From positions 1-33,965 of IMG/VR virus record IMGVR_UViG_3300033153_005200: DNA of 33,965 bases. One strand, written 5' to 3'. The position numbers were made by a program, and so were the translations under genes. The notes beneath the pieces are model-generated. The model ran no database searches, was not told where the DNA came from, and saw nothing but the letters and a program-made list of their open reading frames with translations. Position 1 is the first letter of the stretch. Every line of letters begins with the position of its first letter. This document shows positions 1-8,164 of the stretch, piece after piece. Origin of the DNA: a virus.

Positions 1-500
1 GCTACACTAGAAGGATCAGTTGGTGGCACCCATGAATCTTGCAATTGCTCCTTCACTGCTTCTCTTGCTACATCACCTTTTGCAAAGACAGTTTCTTGGG
101 TAGGTCTATCTGTGCTTGGGGCAGATTGTGATCTACCTTGGGCAAATTCCAAGTTGAATTCTATTTCACCTACAGTTTTTTGAGATGCTTTCTTTGTATA
201 TGGAAGGGCATAAACTCTGAGGCTACCAAGCACTGGCATATCAAGTGTACCAGCTCCACTTGAATTTAATACTGCTTCAAGGGTGCTCGCATCATCCTGA
301 TAATTTTCCCCATGGACAAAAGCCTTCAGCCTAAATCTTGGGGATAGTCTGCCAATATCTTCAACAAATCTATCAGAGCTGTTTGGGTACTCATGCAGAA
401 TTATGCGCCTACCTGCTTCAGTGAGAATTTCATCTCTAACAGAGAATGTAACACCCTTAAATCTTGCAGTTAATAACTCATCTACTCTACTAATAGTCAT
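1..500 (-). CDS. DNA circularisation / tail protein, Mu gp43 (N)-like, 3' end outside window
   Basis: This reading frame starts at the ATG at 498-500 and runs open off the left edge, so only about 166 N-terminal residues are visible. The N-terminus has the pattern of the phage DNA-circularisation N-terminal domain: FKGVTFSV, then GRRIILHEYP, then a VEDIGRLSPRF segment, a GENYQDDA segment, and GAGTLDMPVLGSLRV. In Mu the corresponding protein (gp43, N) is a virion tail protein encoded directly after the tape measure gene, and this gene sits 9 bases past the tape measure stop. An AAGG sequence lies about 8 bases before the ATG. Position and motifs agree, so the family call is fairly firm. Whether it circularises injected DNA or is only a tail-hub component cannot be told. 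Confidence 0.8.
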   Translation of the reverse strand, partial: MTISRVDELLTARFKGVTFSVRDEILTEAGRRIILHEYPNSSDRFVEDIGRLSPRFRLKAFVHGENYQDDASTLEAVLNSSGAGTLDMPVLGSLRVYALPYTKKASQKTVGEIEFNLEFAQGRSQSAPSTDRPTQETVFAKGDVAREAVKEQLQDSWVPPTDPSSV

Positions 501-509
501 TAGTTTACC

Positions 510-2549
510 TTAGTATGCAAAAGCTACATTAGAACCAGTGTTGAGATTTATGTTGGCATCCTCAACAACTGCACCATCCCTTCCCCTAACTCCAATTTCA
601 CCAGAAACTCTTACATCATTATTTGTCCTTGCCATTGACTGTGTTACTTTTTCTACAGCAACATCTTTTCCAAGGTTTTTAGTATCAATTGGCACATGGT
701 TCATATTAAGATTTACACCTTCTTTCATGAGGCTCATGTTTGGGCTCAGGACATTTTCTTTTTCATAGACTGTTTTTGCATTGTTTAATACACCTAAGAA
801 ATTCTGCTCATTGTTATTTATTACATTGGTGATATTTGAAACACTTTTATCAACCATCTGGGGCATATTGCTATTTGTGGCAAGTGGCTTTACAGCTGGA
901 GAGTTTGCAACTTTACTATAGTTTGCAAAGCTTTTGCTCATTGCATCTGATGTTTTGAGATCTGGGCCAGGCATCAGAGGCATTGCAGGCATCAACTTTT
1001 TGGTTTTATCCACAACCTTGTGGGTTACATCATACCCTAGCTCACCCTTTAAAACATCCCAAGCAGCACCAATCCCCTCACCCATTGATAGGGCAGCTGT
1101 TGCCTTTGCAAGACCTATTATGAGATTGAAAAACCCCTTTATTATTGCTGCAAGTCCGTTGATTACAGCTGCAAATATCTCCCCCCAAGCTTCCAAAGAT
1201 TTACTGCTATTATCAAATTCAACACCAAAACTCTTAAAAAGAAACATTACTATTGTCTTGCCAGCTTTCAGCAATGGCTTAAATGCTGAGGCTAAATTTA
1301 ATATTGATTGTCTAAAAGCTGTTGATTTTGAATATATTCTTGCAAATACAAAACCAAGCCATGCAACAACTGCAATTACTGCAAGTACAGGCAGAGAGAT
1401 GGCTCCAAATGCTCCTGCTATTCCTGCAAATACAGGAAGGGCTGCAGCAGCCATTGAAGTGATGACCCCAATAGCAACCACAGCGGCAGTTATTGCTATT
1501 GTTACAATTGAAAGAATAACACCAAATTGAACAAGTTTAGGATTGTTCTTCACAAATACAAGGATTGATTTACTTAGTTTCAGAATCTTATCTGAGTATT
1601 TGTCAAATAGTTTTATGAAGCCCGTACCTATAGACCTAGAAACCGCTTTAAAAATTTCTACAACTCGTTTACCAGCAGTACTAGACCGCTTCATGTAAAC
1701 TTCCCACTCTTTGTTCATTGATTCAAGTGCTTCATGTGATGATGAAAGCTCGAATGCCTTATCAAGCAGATCTATTTTGGAAACAGCTGATATAACAAAC
1801 TTGCCTGCTTCTTGGCCAAACACCTTAAAGATCTTTGTGGCACGCTCAACATCTTCAAGCTTTGATAGATCCTTGAGCATTTTAAGTGCTGCTTTTTTTG
1901 GGTCATCAAGCATTTTCTGCATCATGCCTGGCATCTTCATCATTCTTGACATCATCATGTTGATGCCAGATGCAGCAAGCTCAGGTGAAACTGTTATTTG
2001 ATCACCGAATGCTGCCCAACCAGCAATTACATCAGTGGGCACATTTAAGGTTTTCATTGTTCCAGATGTACGCTTAACAATCTCAATAATGTGTGCACCA
2101 TTAGCACTTACATTATCAGCAAGAAAGTTAATCTGACTCATAAAGTCTTCTGTTGCCTTCATAGACAGAGTCAAATTATCCCGAATCTTTCCAATGTCTT
2201 CTGCAGCAGCTCCTTCAAGCATGTCAAAGGCATTGGCTGTTTTCATTACAGTGGATAGGAAAGCATCCATCTGATCATTGGCAATACCAAGCTTACCACC
2301 TTGGTATACAATGTCTGCTAGCCCTAGTGCTGACTTGCCAGAGGCAACACTCACTGCTACTATTTTTGCACGCATCTTTCCTAGTGCAGCACCAGTTAGA
2401 CCTGTAGACCTTTGAACATCAGCCATCTTATCATCAAGTGCAGATGCAGCCTTGACAAATGCCCACAAAGCAGCAGTTGCAGCAGCAGTGCCAATAACTG
2501 AGCCAAAATTTGCCATCGCATCTCCAGCAGACTTCAGCCTTTTGCTCAT
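510..2549 (-). CDS. Tail tape measure protein (start uncertain, coding extends upstream)
   Basis: The first ATG gives 679 residues. The protein is alpha-helical and alanine/lysine/methionine-rich at the start, has a long hydrophobic block around residues 340-410 and an Asn/Val-rich tail, as in tape measure proteins that set tail length and pass into the host envelope. It lies between the tail assembly chaperone and the Mu gp43-like gene, the expected place. The frame stays open upstream of the ATG to a stop at 2700-2702. The extra residues (for example AFSVEYLYNIIDKYSGPLAK) look like the usual start of Mu-type tape measures. No ATG, GTG or TTG exists in that stretch, so translation may begin at the ATC at 2673-2675 (about 721 residues) or by another route. 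Confidence is high for function and low for the exact start. Confidence 0.9.
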   Translation of the reverse strand: MSKRLKSAGDAMANFGSVIGTAAATAALWAFVKAASALDDKMADVQRSTGLTGAALGKMRAKIVAVSVASGKSALGLADIVYQGGKLGIANDQMDAFLSTVMKTANAFDMLEGAAAEDIGKIRDNLTLSMKATEDFMSQINFLADNVSANGAHIIEIVKRTSGTMKTLNVPTDVIAGWAAFGDQITVSPELAASGINMMMSRMMKMPGMMQKMLDDPKKAALKMLKDLSKLEDVERATKIFKVFGQEAGKFVISAVSKIDLLDKAFELSSSHEALESMNKEWEVYMKRSSTAGKRVVEIFKAVSRSIGTGFIKLFDKYSDKILKLSKSILVFVKNNPKLVQFGVILSIVTIAITAAVVAIGVITSMAAAALPVFAGIAGAFGAISLPVLAVIAVVAWLGFVFARIYSKSTAFRQSILNLASAFKPLLKAGKTIVMFLFKSFGVEFDNSSKSLEAWGEIFAAVINGLAAIIKGFFNLIIGLAKATAALSMGEGIGAAWDVLKGELGYDVTHKVVDKTKKLMPAMPLMPGPDLKTSDAMSKSFANYSKVANSPAVKPLATNSNMPQMVDKSVSNITNVINNNEQNFLGVLNNAKTVYEKENVLSPNMSLMKEGVNLNMNHVPIDTKNLGKDVAVEKVTQSMARTNNDVRVSGEIGVRGRDGAVVEDANINLNTGSNVAFAY

Positions 2550-2683
2550 AGCATTTATCTTTACTTTTGCTCTTTGAGAAGCAGCAGCAAATCTATCTGT
2601 CTGACGAGAAATTTTGGCTAGTGGTCCAGAGTACTTATCAATTATGTTGTATAGATACTCAACTGAAAATGCGATGGCATCAC

Positions 2684-3351
2684 CTATTTTTTGTTTGCTT
2701 CACGGTTGATTTTTTCTAGTTCATCAATAGCAACACTGCACTCCCAAAGGCACATGTCAAGTGCTGATTGGTAGCTTATACCGCCTGTACTTGCAACGCA
2801 GACTCTGGTTGCTGTTCTTGGGTATTCTTCCCTGCCCCTTCCAAGGGCATACCGAAAAAAGAGCACCATTTTACCGCCATGTTGAATGCATCATCTGGGT
2901 GCATCTCTGACCATAACCCAGGAGTCATAACTTGGATGCCATCAACAACACAGACAGATCGCCTTAGAGTTTTACAAGCCATCTTTTGGAAGATGGAAAG
3001 GAACTCTGAAGCATCAACAGTCTCAGCAGAAAGCAGAGCCATGTGGAGCACTTCTTCAATCCCTGCAGCTTCATCTTCAATAGTTTGAGCTTCATCTTTA
3101 AATGCCTTTACAGCTTCACCAGCAACAACTTGGAGGTCATCCTCATCAATGGCATCTCTAAGGTGCTTGCTATTTTTAGCAATCTCCATTTGAGCACGAC
3201 CAATCATCTGCTTGAGTTTGGTGTATTCTTTGACATGCTCCATTCCAGGCTCACGCAACTCAACAAAAGTAGAGTCAGTTGTTTTACCTTTAATGGTGAA
3301 TGGAATTGATCGTTCTAGCTTGTACTGTGCTGTACCTTCATAAATAGACAT
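2684..3351 (-). CDS. Tail assembly chaperone, long form made by -1 ribosomal frameshift
   Basis: Frame 0 runs from 3351; a second frame, -1 relative to it, ends at the TAG at 2684-2686. The overlap contains T TTT TTC (minus strand, 2860-2854) phased exactly as X XXY YYZ in frame 0. Four bases downstream is a 7-bp hairpin, TGCCCTT-GGA-AGGGGCA (2849-2833), suitable as a stimulator. Shifting gives 166 frame-0 residues plus 56 residues of the second frame, about 222 in all. The second-frame tail contains GGISYQSALDMCLWE, which resembles the downstream domain of other frameshifted chaperones. These short and long products (lambda gpG/gpGT is the model) bind the tape measure protein and recruit tube subunits. 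The second frame should not be read as a separate gene. Confidence 0.85.
2776..3351 (-). CDS. Tail assembly chaperone, short (unshifted) form
   Basis: This 191-residue frame-0 product begins with MSIYEGTAQYKLERSIPF and continues with TFVELREPGMEHVKEYTKL, the beta-rich 'elements then helix' pattern seen in tail chaperones of Mu-like and other long-tailed phages. It is acidic and helical in the middle. It lies between the tail tube gene and the tape measure gene, the conserved place for this pair. Past the slippery site at 2860-2854, frame 0 adds about 25 residues rich in Gln, Glu and Gly and then stops at 2776. The protein is expected in the cytoplasm during assembly and absent from the virion. 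The family call rests on position, the frameshift and general sequence character. Confidence 0.85.
   Translation of the reverse strand: MSIYEGTAQYKLERSIPFTIKGKTTDSTFVELREPGMEHVKEYTKLKQMIGRAQMEIAKNSKHLRDAIDEDDLQVVAGEAVKAFKDEAQTIEDEAAGIEEVLHMALLSAETVDASEFLSIFQKMACKTLRRSVCVVDGIQVMTPGLWSEMHPDDAFNMAVKWCSFFGMPLEGAGKNTQEQQPESALQVQAV
2833..2860 (-). promoter_or_regulatory. Programmed -1 frameshift signal: slippery heptamer plus hairpin
   Basis: On the minus strand, T TTT TTC occupies 2860-2854 with the first T as third base of a frame-0 Ser codon. After the four bases GGTA comes TGCCCTT, a GGA triloop and AGGGGCA (2849-2833), which pair over 7 bp with one G-U. The heptamer phase, the hairpin position and the open -1 frame agree with one another. 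Confidence 0.85.
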
Positions 3352-3426
3352 AATAACTTACCTTGGCTGAGATTAAAAATTCCCATCACCTCCTCCCAGC
3401 CAGGGTGGAGGATCAGGGAAAGGATA

Positions 3427-3831
3427 TTAAGAACGACTCATTTGATCGCCTTCAAACTCGATGCTTACTGTGCCATCTGCACTGGCTTCTCGTTCTACCA
3501 TATTGACAAGAGACATGCTGTCCCATGATAGAGTTACAGAAGTTCCATCAGTGTTGCGTTGAAGTGCTTTAATTGAGTTTGATCCAATTTTCTCTTTTAG
3601 ATCTGCAATAAATGCATCTGTATCTGTTTTGAGATACACATCAAAGCTACACTTGCCAATAGTTCCTTCAGCATCTACTGAATGGACAGACTCATTAAGT
3701 CCACCACCAGCTGATGCAGAACGAACATTGATTTCACCTTCACCACCATCATACTTAAAGCTATTTGGCACAATAGCAATTGGGTCATTGTTGACCAGAA
3801 TTGATGGGACTGATAAAGTTTGATTCCCCAT
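3427..3831 (-). CDS. Tail tube protein, Mu gpM-like
   Basis: This 134-residue protein has the pattern of the Mu-type contractile tail tube family: AIVPNSFKYDGGEGEINVRSA near the start, a central KCSFDVYLKTDTD segment and a C-terminal SADGTVSIEFEGDQ segment. The tube forms the inner conduit of the tail and polymerises around the tape measure. The gene follows the sheath gene directly and precedes the tail assembly chaperone, exactly as in Mu. The length is close to the usual size for the family (about 115-135 residues). A run of Gs and TAGGAGGT lies upstream of the ATG as ribosome binding site. Assignment is strong. Confidence 0.9.
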   Translation of the reverse strand: MGNQTLSVPSILVNNDPIAIVPNSFKYDGGEGEINVRSASAGGGLNESVHSVDAEGTIGKCSFDVYLKTDTDAFIADLKEKIGSNSIKALQRNTDGTSVTLSWDSMSLVNMVEREASADGTVSIEFEGDQMSRS

Positions 3832-3847
3832 TTTTCATACCTCCTAA

Positions 3848-5431
3848 TTAAACTGTAATTTCAGTTCCAGTTGAGCCAACAGTGAAGTCGAACTGTAGTG
3901 AATAGTTGATTGTTCCAAGCTGAGTCACAATAGTTAATGGCCCAGAAATTGTTGCTTTTCGCTCTGATAAAGATACAGTTACTACTGTATTCTGAGCAAA
4001 ATAACTTTCTGCCTCACGACCAGCTTGTGTGAGGGCAAGAGTTGACAAAAATCTGTAGATCCTGAGAAGTTCAGCCTTAATGCTTTCAGCACTTGCCATA
4101 GAACGACCAGGAATCAAAGCACCCTCAGTCAAACGACTTTGAGCATATGTTGATTTAAGGACTCGGAAAAAGATCTCACGACAAACACTACCAGTATCAA
4201 TGAAGTTCAGATAATGGAAGCTGTCATTAACATTCCCACCAGCATCAGTGGTATAGGTTGTAACAACTGGGCCCATAATCATTGCATTACCAGCAGGATT
4301 CACACCATATGTGGTAAACCCATCCTCTTCAAGCTCAAGTTGCTCTTGTGAGGTGAATTGATCAGCAGGAGGTGTAACAGGAGTGCGAGCAATTGGAGTA
4401 TTAAAGTATGGCAAACTCGCAAGAGCTGGCCCACCGAATGCATCTAACTGACCACTGGTTGTAATAATAAAATCAGCAATCGGCGCATCTGTTGTCAATC
4501 GTCGTGCTCGAATACCAGCAAACTCAGCCATAACCCAGTCAGCAGGACGCAAGACCTCTGGTCCTTCATGGTCATCACCAGCAACAACATTACTTCCACC
4601 AACAACAAGTACTTGAGTGTTGAGGGTGGCCACAGCAATCTTTGCATTTGCAAAAGTGGCTGATGTGCCATGGAAAACAGTACCATCAATGATGTTGTTA
4701 GAGGCATTAAACCGTGCAACAAACTCATCAGTGATGATAGTAAGATTAGCAGTCCAGAACTCAGGCCACTCAGCACCTGTGTACCGAATGCCCTCAATAG
4801 GGTCAAGAATGCCAGTTAAGACAGGATCATTTGCACCAGAAGCAAAAGGTGCAGTTGTCACAGTAACACCAGGGACATTTCCAGCAACATCAATGCCATA
4901 GAAATTACCAATTGTGCCGCCATCCGTAGCAGTGAGGGTAACAACTCCTGCCACATTAGCAGCTGTGAATGGAGGATCAGCAAGAGCAGCAATGGCTGTA
5001 ACAAGAGCATCACCAATTTCTGTATCAGTATCATCTTCAAGAACAGTAAGTGTAACTTCAAACTGACGAGCATCAACCATGCCAATGACATATGTGCCAT
5101 CACTTGTGGCTGTGCTGTCAAATGTAATTGTGGCTTCTGCCTCAACAGCTGTGCCACTGGCATCTTTAGAGATGACATCAAGCGGTGAATAACCACCATT
5201 TGATTGCTTCCATGCCAAGATGCGATATGTCAATTCAGAAGTTGCACCAAATAAGGTTTTAATTTCAGTGGTGTTTAATGACTGAATGTCCTGATTTAAT
5301 GCACCATCAACAGCTTCGCCTGCACTTCCTGTCTGACCTACAATCAAGTCTCGACGCTCTTCAAATGCTGTAACAAGTGCAGCAGGCAGTAACTGGATTG
5401 TAATACGTGGGTTGCTTGTTGGCTGTCCCAT
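3848..5431 (-). CDS. Contractile tail sheath protein, Mu gpL-like
   Basis: This 527-residue protein begins with SNPRITIQLLPAALV and VGQTGSAG, as Mu-like sheaths do. An inserted beta-rich domain follows at about residues 85-205, with repeated 'VTLTATDGGTIGN'-type strands; this insertion is common in Mu-type sheaths. The core contains WPEFWTANLTIITDEF, RRLTTDAP and the conserved C-terminal segment with a REIFFRV helix and TIVTQLGTINYSLQFDF. The sheath surrounds the tube and contracts to drive it through the envelope, which makes this phage a myovirus. The gene lies between the DUF2635 gene and the tube gene. The ATG follows GGAGGCGTAAGCC, a good ribosome binding site. Confidence 0.92.
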   Translation of the reverse strand: MGQPTSNPRITIQLLPAALVTAFEERRDLIVGQTGSAGEAVDGALNQDIQSLNTTEIKTLFGATSELTYRILAWKQSNGGYSPLDVISKDASGTAVEAEATITFDSTATSDGTYVIGMVDARQFEVTLTVLEDDTDTEIGDALVTAIAALADPPFTAANVAGVVTLTATDGGTIGNFYGIDVAGNVPGVTVTTAPFASGANDPVLTGILDPIEGIRYTGAEWPEFWTANLTIITDEFVARFNASNNIIDGTVFHGTSATFANAKIAVATLNTQVLVVGGSNVVAGDDHEGPEVLRPADWVMAEFAGIRARRLTTDAPIADFIITTSGQLDAFGGPALASLPYFNTPIARTPVTPPADQFTSQEQLELEEDGFTTYGVNPAGNAMIMGPVVTTYTTDAGGNVNDSFHYLNFIDTGSVCREIFFRVLKSTYAQSRLTEGALIPGRSMASAESIKAELLRIYRFLSTLALTQAGREAESYFAQNTVVTVSLSERKATISGPLTIVTQLGTINYSLQFDFTVGSTGTEITV

Positions 5432-5434
5432 GGC

Positions 5435-5647
5435 TTACGCCTCCTTTTTCTTTGTTGCTTTTTTCTTTGAAACAGCAACAGATTTATTATTTGCTACAAT
5501 AGCTCCATCATTATCCTTCATCCGTCTGCGCCAATTCTTATCAAGTGGTGTGCCATTGACATCAACAGCAACCTTGATTTTGCCACCAGGTTTCAGCCCA
5601 TGAATTGACACAATTGACTTGTTTTCAAGCTCAACTGATTTGATCAT
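5435..5647 (-). CDS. DUF2635-like protein (Mu gp38 position)
   Basis: A small basic protein of 70 residues. Its middle contains VDVNGTPLDKNWRRRMKDND, resembling the 'DPVTGRPLP...WRRRLxDGDV' signature of DUF2635, the small protein encoded just before the sheath in Mu-like phages (Mu gp38). An upstream ATG at 5660-5662 exists, but the ATG at 5645-5647 is preferred because GAGGAG lies 7 bases before it. That start overlaps the stop of the preceding gene (5649) closely, suggesting translational coupling. The C-terminus is a Lys/Ala tail (SKKKATKKKEA). Its role in tail assembly is unknown even in Mu. Confidence 0.7.
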   Translation of the reverse strand: MIKSVELENKSIVSIHGLKPGGKIKVAVDVNGTPLDKNWRRRMKDNDGAIVANNKSVAVSKKKATKKKEA

Positions 5648-5648
5648 T

Positions 5649-6743
5649 CTACTGCTCCTCATCTAAGTTAATATTTGCAGTCATCGTAGCATAATCATCA
5701 TCATGAAGATTAAAGCTATCTTCGATGTCTCTGAATGCAACATCATCTTGCATAGTAAAGCCATCACTAAAGTCAATTGCTGCGGGAAGTTGCCAATCAT
5801 AAACATGGGTAAGATATGAGCTATTGTAAATTCCTGGCCCATGACCAGAAGTTATTGCAACATATGATATTGAATTATCAGCATCTTGGAATTCATATCC
5901 ATAGACAGCCTTTAATAGTGATTTGTAAATTGTATCATAAGCAAGGTCTTGAGCATCTGCCCCTGAAATCTCATCATGGGTGGGTATAAACACAGTTATA
6001 GAAAAGTTTTGCAGCAATCTAAGAAGCATATTGTCTTGGCCTGTAAACCCTGCAATAGCATCATTCTCTGTATGCCTATCTTTTGATGCATCAACATCGC
6101 CCATAATGACAAAAAGATAAGGCTCATCTGTGTTCTGTTTAGAATATGCTGCCTCTGCCCTTTTAAAGTCTGCTGCAGCTGCTATTCTAAATCCAGAAAT
6201 AATCTCAAGGCCATCAACTATACCAGTGGGCATGTTAGGCAGATTAGATATATCAACTGTAAAATTATCATCATCAATGACAGTTGCAACAACTTGAAGT
6301 CCAAGCCCTATATTATCAACTAAATATTGATTGCCATCTGGGGTAGGGGCTATTGTTTCACCATCAGGCAGAACAACTTCAAAAAATCTCCTGTTAGGAA
6401 TACCATCAATATCATGAACTCCATCCCAAACACTACCCCAGCCACCCATAGTTAAGGTCTGATCATCATTAGTCTGACTAGGTTGTATAAGGTCATGGTC
6501 AAATGCAGTCTCAAATCTGACAGTTCCATCAGGGTTTAATGTTGCCCCAACTATTTCATTTCTTGTATCACCAGCACTTATTACAATTTTCTTCCCTGCT
6601 GAGTAGCCATGGTCAGTTATCTCAATTGATAAAACTGAGCCAAGAGATGATGCACCCACAACTGTCTCTTTTTCAGTGAACAGATCAGTTATGATAGGCA
6701 AATATTTTTTTAAATGTTTTGTTATCAGGGATGGAGTAATCAT
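5649..6743 (-). CDS. Tail completion / tail terminator-like protein (Mu gp37 position)
   Basis: This protein has 364 residues. The C-terminal half contains a terminator-like pattern: FRIAAAADFKRAEAAYSK, PYLFVIMGDVDA, LRLLQNFSITVFIP and DTIYKSLLKAVYGYEF, ending with ITSGHGPGIYNSSYLTHVYDWQ. Tail terminators cap the tube and sheath at the neck and present this kind of alpha/beta fold. The N-terminal part (about residues 40-170) is a beta-rich Gly/Asp-rich region and appears to be an insertion, which makes the protein longer than typical terminators (about 130-200 residues). It lies between the gp10-like neck gene and the DUF2635 gene, as expected for a terminator. The precise family name is inferred from position and general pattern only. 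Confidence 0.6.
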   Translation of the reverse strand: MITPSLITKHLKKYLPIITDLFTEKETVVGASSLGSVLSIEITDHGYSAGKKIVISAGDTRNEIVGATLNPDGTVRFETAFDHDLIQPSQTNDDQTLTMGGWGSVWDGVHDIDGIPNRRFFEVVLPDGETIAPTPDGNQYLVDNIGLGLQVVATVIDDDNFTVDISNLPNMPTGIVDGLEIISGFRIAAAADFKRAEAAYSKQNTDEPYLFVIMGDVDASKDRHTENDAIAGFTGQDNMLLRLLQNFSITVFIPTHDEISGADAQDLAYDTIYKSLLKAVYGYEFQDADNSISYVAITSGHGPGIYNSSYLTHVYDWQLPAAIDFSDGFTMQDDVAFRDIEDSFNLHDDDYATMTANINLDEEQ

Positions 6744-7177
6744 TTATATTTTATTCCATTGATGCCATGCTCAATAAGAGCAGATTGAGTATCACGAGCT
6801 TTGTTATTTATAGCAACTATAAGGTGAGGTCTTGCTTTCATTTTCTTTGTTCCATCTTCTAAAAACTTTGCATACTCAACTTTTTCACCTACTACCATTT
6901 GGTATGGACCAGAAACTTTATAGCCTCCAGACCTTGCCAAACGACCGCTTCTATTAGCAGGGGCTTCGGTTGGGGATGATGCTATGTGAATCCTTCCCCT
7001 AAATGAATACTGCCGTCCTGTCCTGTTGCCTGTTCTTATTAATCTTTTTGTTTCTGAAACAACTTCTTGACCTATTTCAATAAGTGCTTTTCTAATTCCT
7101 TCTTGGTGCAAAGATTTCTGTTCTGATATTTCTATTAAAACTTTTTTTGATCTGTTATTTACTTTTACTGTGATCAC
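6740..7177 (-). CDS. Neck / tail completion protein, HK97 gp10-like
   Basis: The protein has 145 residues. It carries the signature of the HK97 gp10-like family: an N-terminal helix with VVSETKRLIRTG, then SSPTEAPANRSGRLARSGGY, VGEKVEYAKFLEDGTKKM and RPHLIVA. Family members sit at the head-tail interface or assist tail completion. The gene overlaps its upstream neighbour (start 7177, upstream stop 7174) and its downstream neighbour (start 6743, stop 6740) by four bases each, so the neck genes are translationally coupled. The lysine-rich C-terminus (NGIKYK) is unremarkable. Confidence 0.8.
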   Translation of the reverse strand: MITVKVNNRSKKVLIEISEQKSLHQEGIRKALIEIGQEVVSETKRLIRTGNRTGRQYSFRGRIHIASSPTEAPANRSGRLARSGGYKVSGPYQMVVGEKVEYAKFLEDGTKKMKARPHLIVAINNKARDTQSALIEHGINGIKYK

Positions 7178-7587
7178 GCCTTAGTGGCCTCAAGGGAATC
7201 TTCACCCCTGTCTGTTACTTGTATAGCTAAGAATTGATTGTCTTCATTAATGTTAGTTACAGATACAACACGAAATCTTTTTTCTCTAAACAGGATAAAA
7301 TAATTGCTGCTTTCAATAACTTCTAATGCAGATGAGTACAGAACATAGAAAATATGAGTTGTTCTCTCATCAATGCTTACTCCACTAAACTTTTTACCAC
7401 CACTAAGGATTCCAGTGACAGTTTCTAAAGTAGATCTTCTTGTGAATACAGTGGCGAATTGCTCAACAGGTTGAGATGAGTCATAATCACTTTCATCAAG
7501 ATCACGGGTTTGAATCCGAATCTTTTTATTAAGATCTCCCCTGCAGAGCTTCTTTCTGGTTGGTTTATGGAACTTGCAATTAGCCAA
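7174..7587 (-). CDS. Head closure protein, phage head-tail joining family
   Basis: The protein has 137 residues. After a short Cys-containing N-terminus it reads RGDLNKKIRIQTRDLDESD, then QFATVFTRRSTLETVTG and FSGVSIDERTTHIFYVLYS, followed by YFILFREKRFRVVSVTNINEDNQ. This is the pattern of the head-tail joining family (SPP1 gp16 / HK97 gp7 type), which closes the portal vertex after DNA packaging. The gene overlaps the connector gene upstream by 8 bases and the gp10-like gene downstream by 4. The order connector, closure, gp10-like is the standard one. Confidence 0.82.
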   Translation of the reverse strand: MANCKFHKPTRKKLCRGDLNKKIRIQTRDLDESDYDSSQPVEQFATVFTRRSTLETVTGILSGGKKFSGVSIDERTTHIFYVLYSSALEVIESSNYFILFREKRFRVVSVTNINEDNQFLAIQVTDRGEDSLEATKA

Positions 7588-8164
7588 AGGTATTCACTAT
7601 TCTGTATTGATTTAATATTGCCCTTGCTGATGATGGAATGCTTATGCCATCACAAGGTGAGCAGTCTCCACGATTAACATACAAGTAGCATACAATAACC
7701 TTGATTGCAGCCTTAATAGGACTAGGGACATCAGCTGCAGCCCCATACCCAGCAACAAATTCAATTTCAAAAGGGTAAGCAATATTATCAACAGCAACTC
7801 CATCCTCAAACAACAGTCTTGAGAATGCTGAACCTAGCTTGATCTCAAAATCAGTGAATGCTTCTTGAGCACTATTAATTGTAATCTCTATGCTTGTTAC
7901 AGTTTTAAGAGGTGCACGCCTTACCTGAATATAGGGAAACTTCTCAAATCTTGAGCATTCAAGTAATTGGAAGAACCCTGTAAAGGTTCTTTCAACAAAT
8001 ACTCTATTTGTAAGTTTTTCAGCAATTTCAGTAGCAGCCCCAATCAGAGCTGTAACCAGAACATCATCGTCATCATCCTCAATTACGCACCACTCTTTTG
8101 CTTCAGCAAGTGTAATAGGAAGTTCAGATGCTGCTGTTTTTAGCACATAATTATCAATTGCCAT
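7580..8164 (-). CDS. Head-tail connector (adaptor) protein, gp6-like
   Basis: The protein has 194 residues. The start of the conserved part reads LPITLAEAKEWCVIEDDDDD followed by ALIGAATEIAEKLTNRVFV, the typical helical opening of gp6-like connector proteins. A beta segment contains RRAPLKTVTSIEI, and the C-terminal helix contains IKAAIKVIVCYLYVNRG. Connectors form a ring below the portal and are the docking site for the closure ring. The start at 8162-8164 overlaps the upstream stop (8154), indicating coupling. Confidence 0.8.
   Translation of the reverse strand: MAIDNYVLKTAASELPITLAEAKEWCVIEDDDDDVLVTALIGAATEIAEKLTNRVFVERTFTGFFQLLECSRFEKFPYIQVRRAPLKTVTSIEITINSAQEAFTDFEIKLGSAFSRLLFEDGVAVDNIAYPFEIEFVAGYGAAADVPSPIKAAIKVIVCYLYVNRGDCSPCDGISIPSSARAILNQYRIVNTFG

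Noticed and set aside
2684-2869. A separate 61-residue gene
   Set aside because: It is the downstream frame of the tail chaperone reached by -1 frameshift; its own ATG lies inside the overlap without a good ribosome site.
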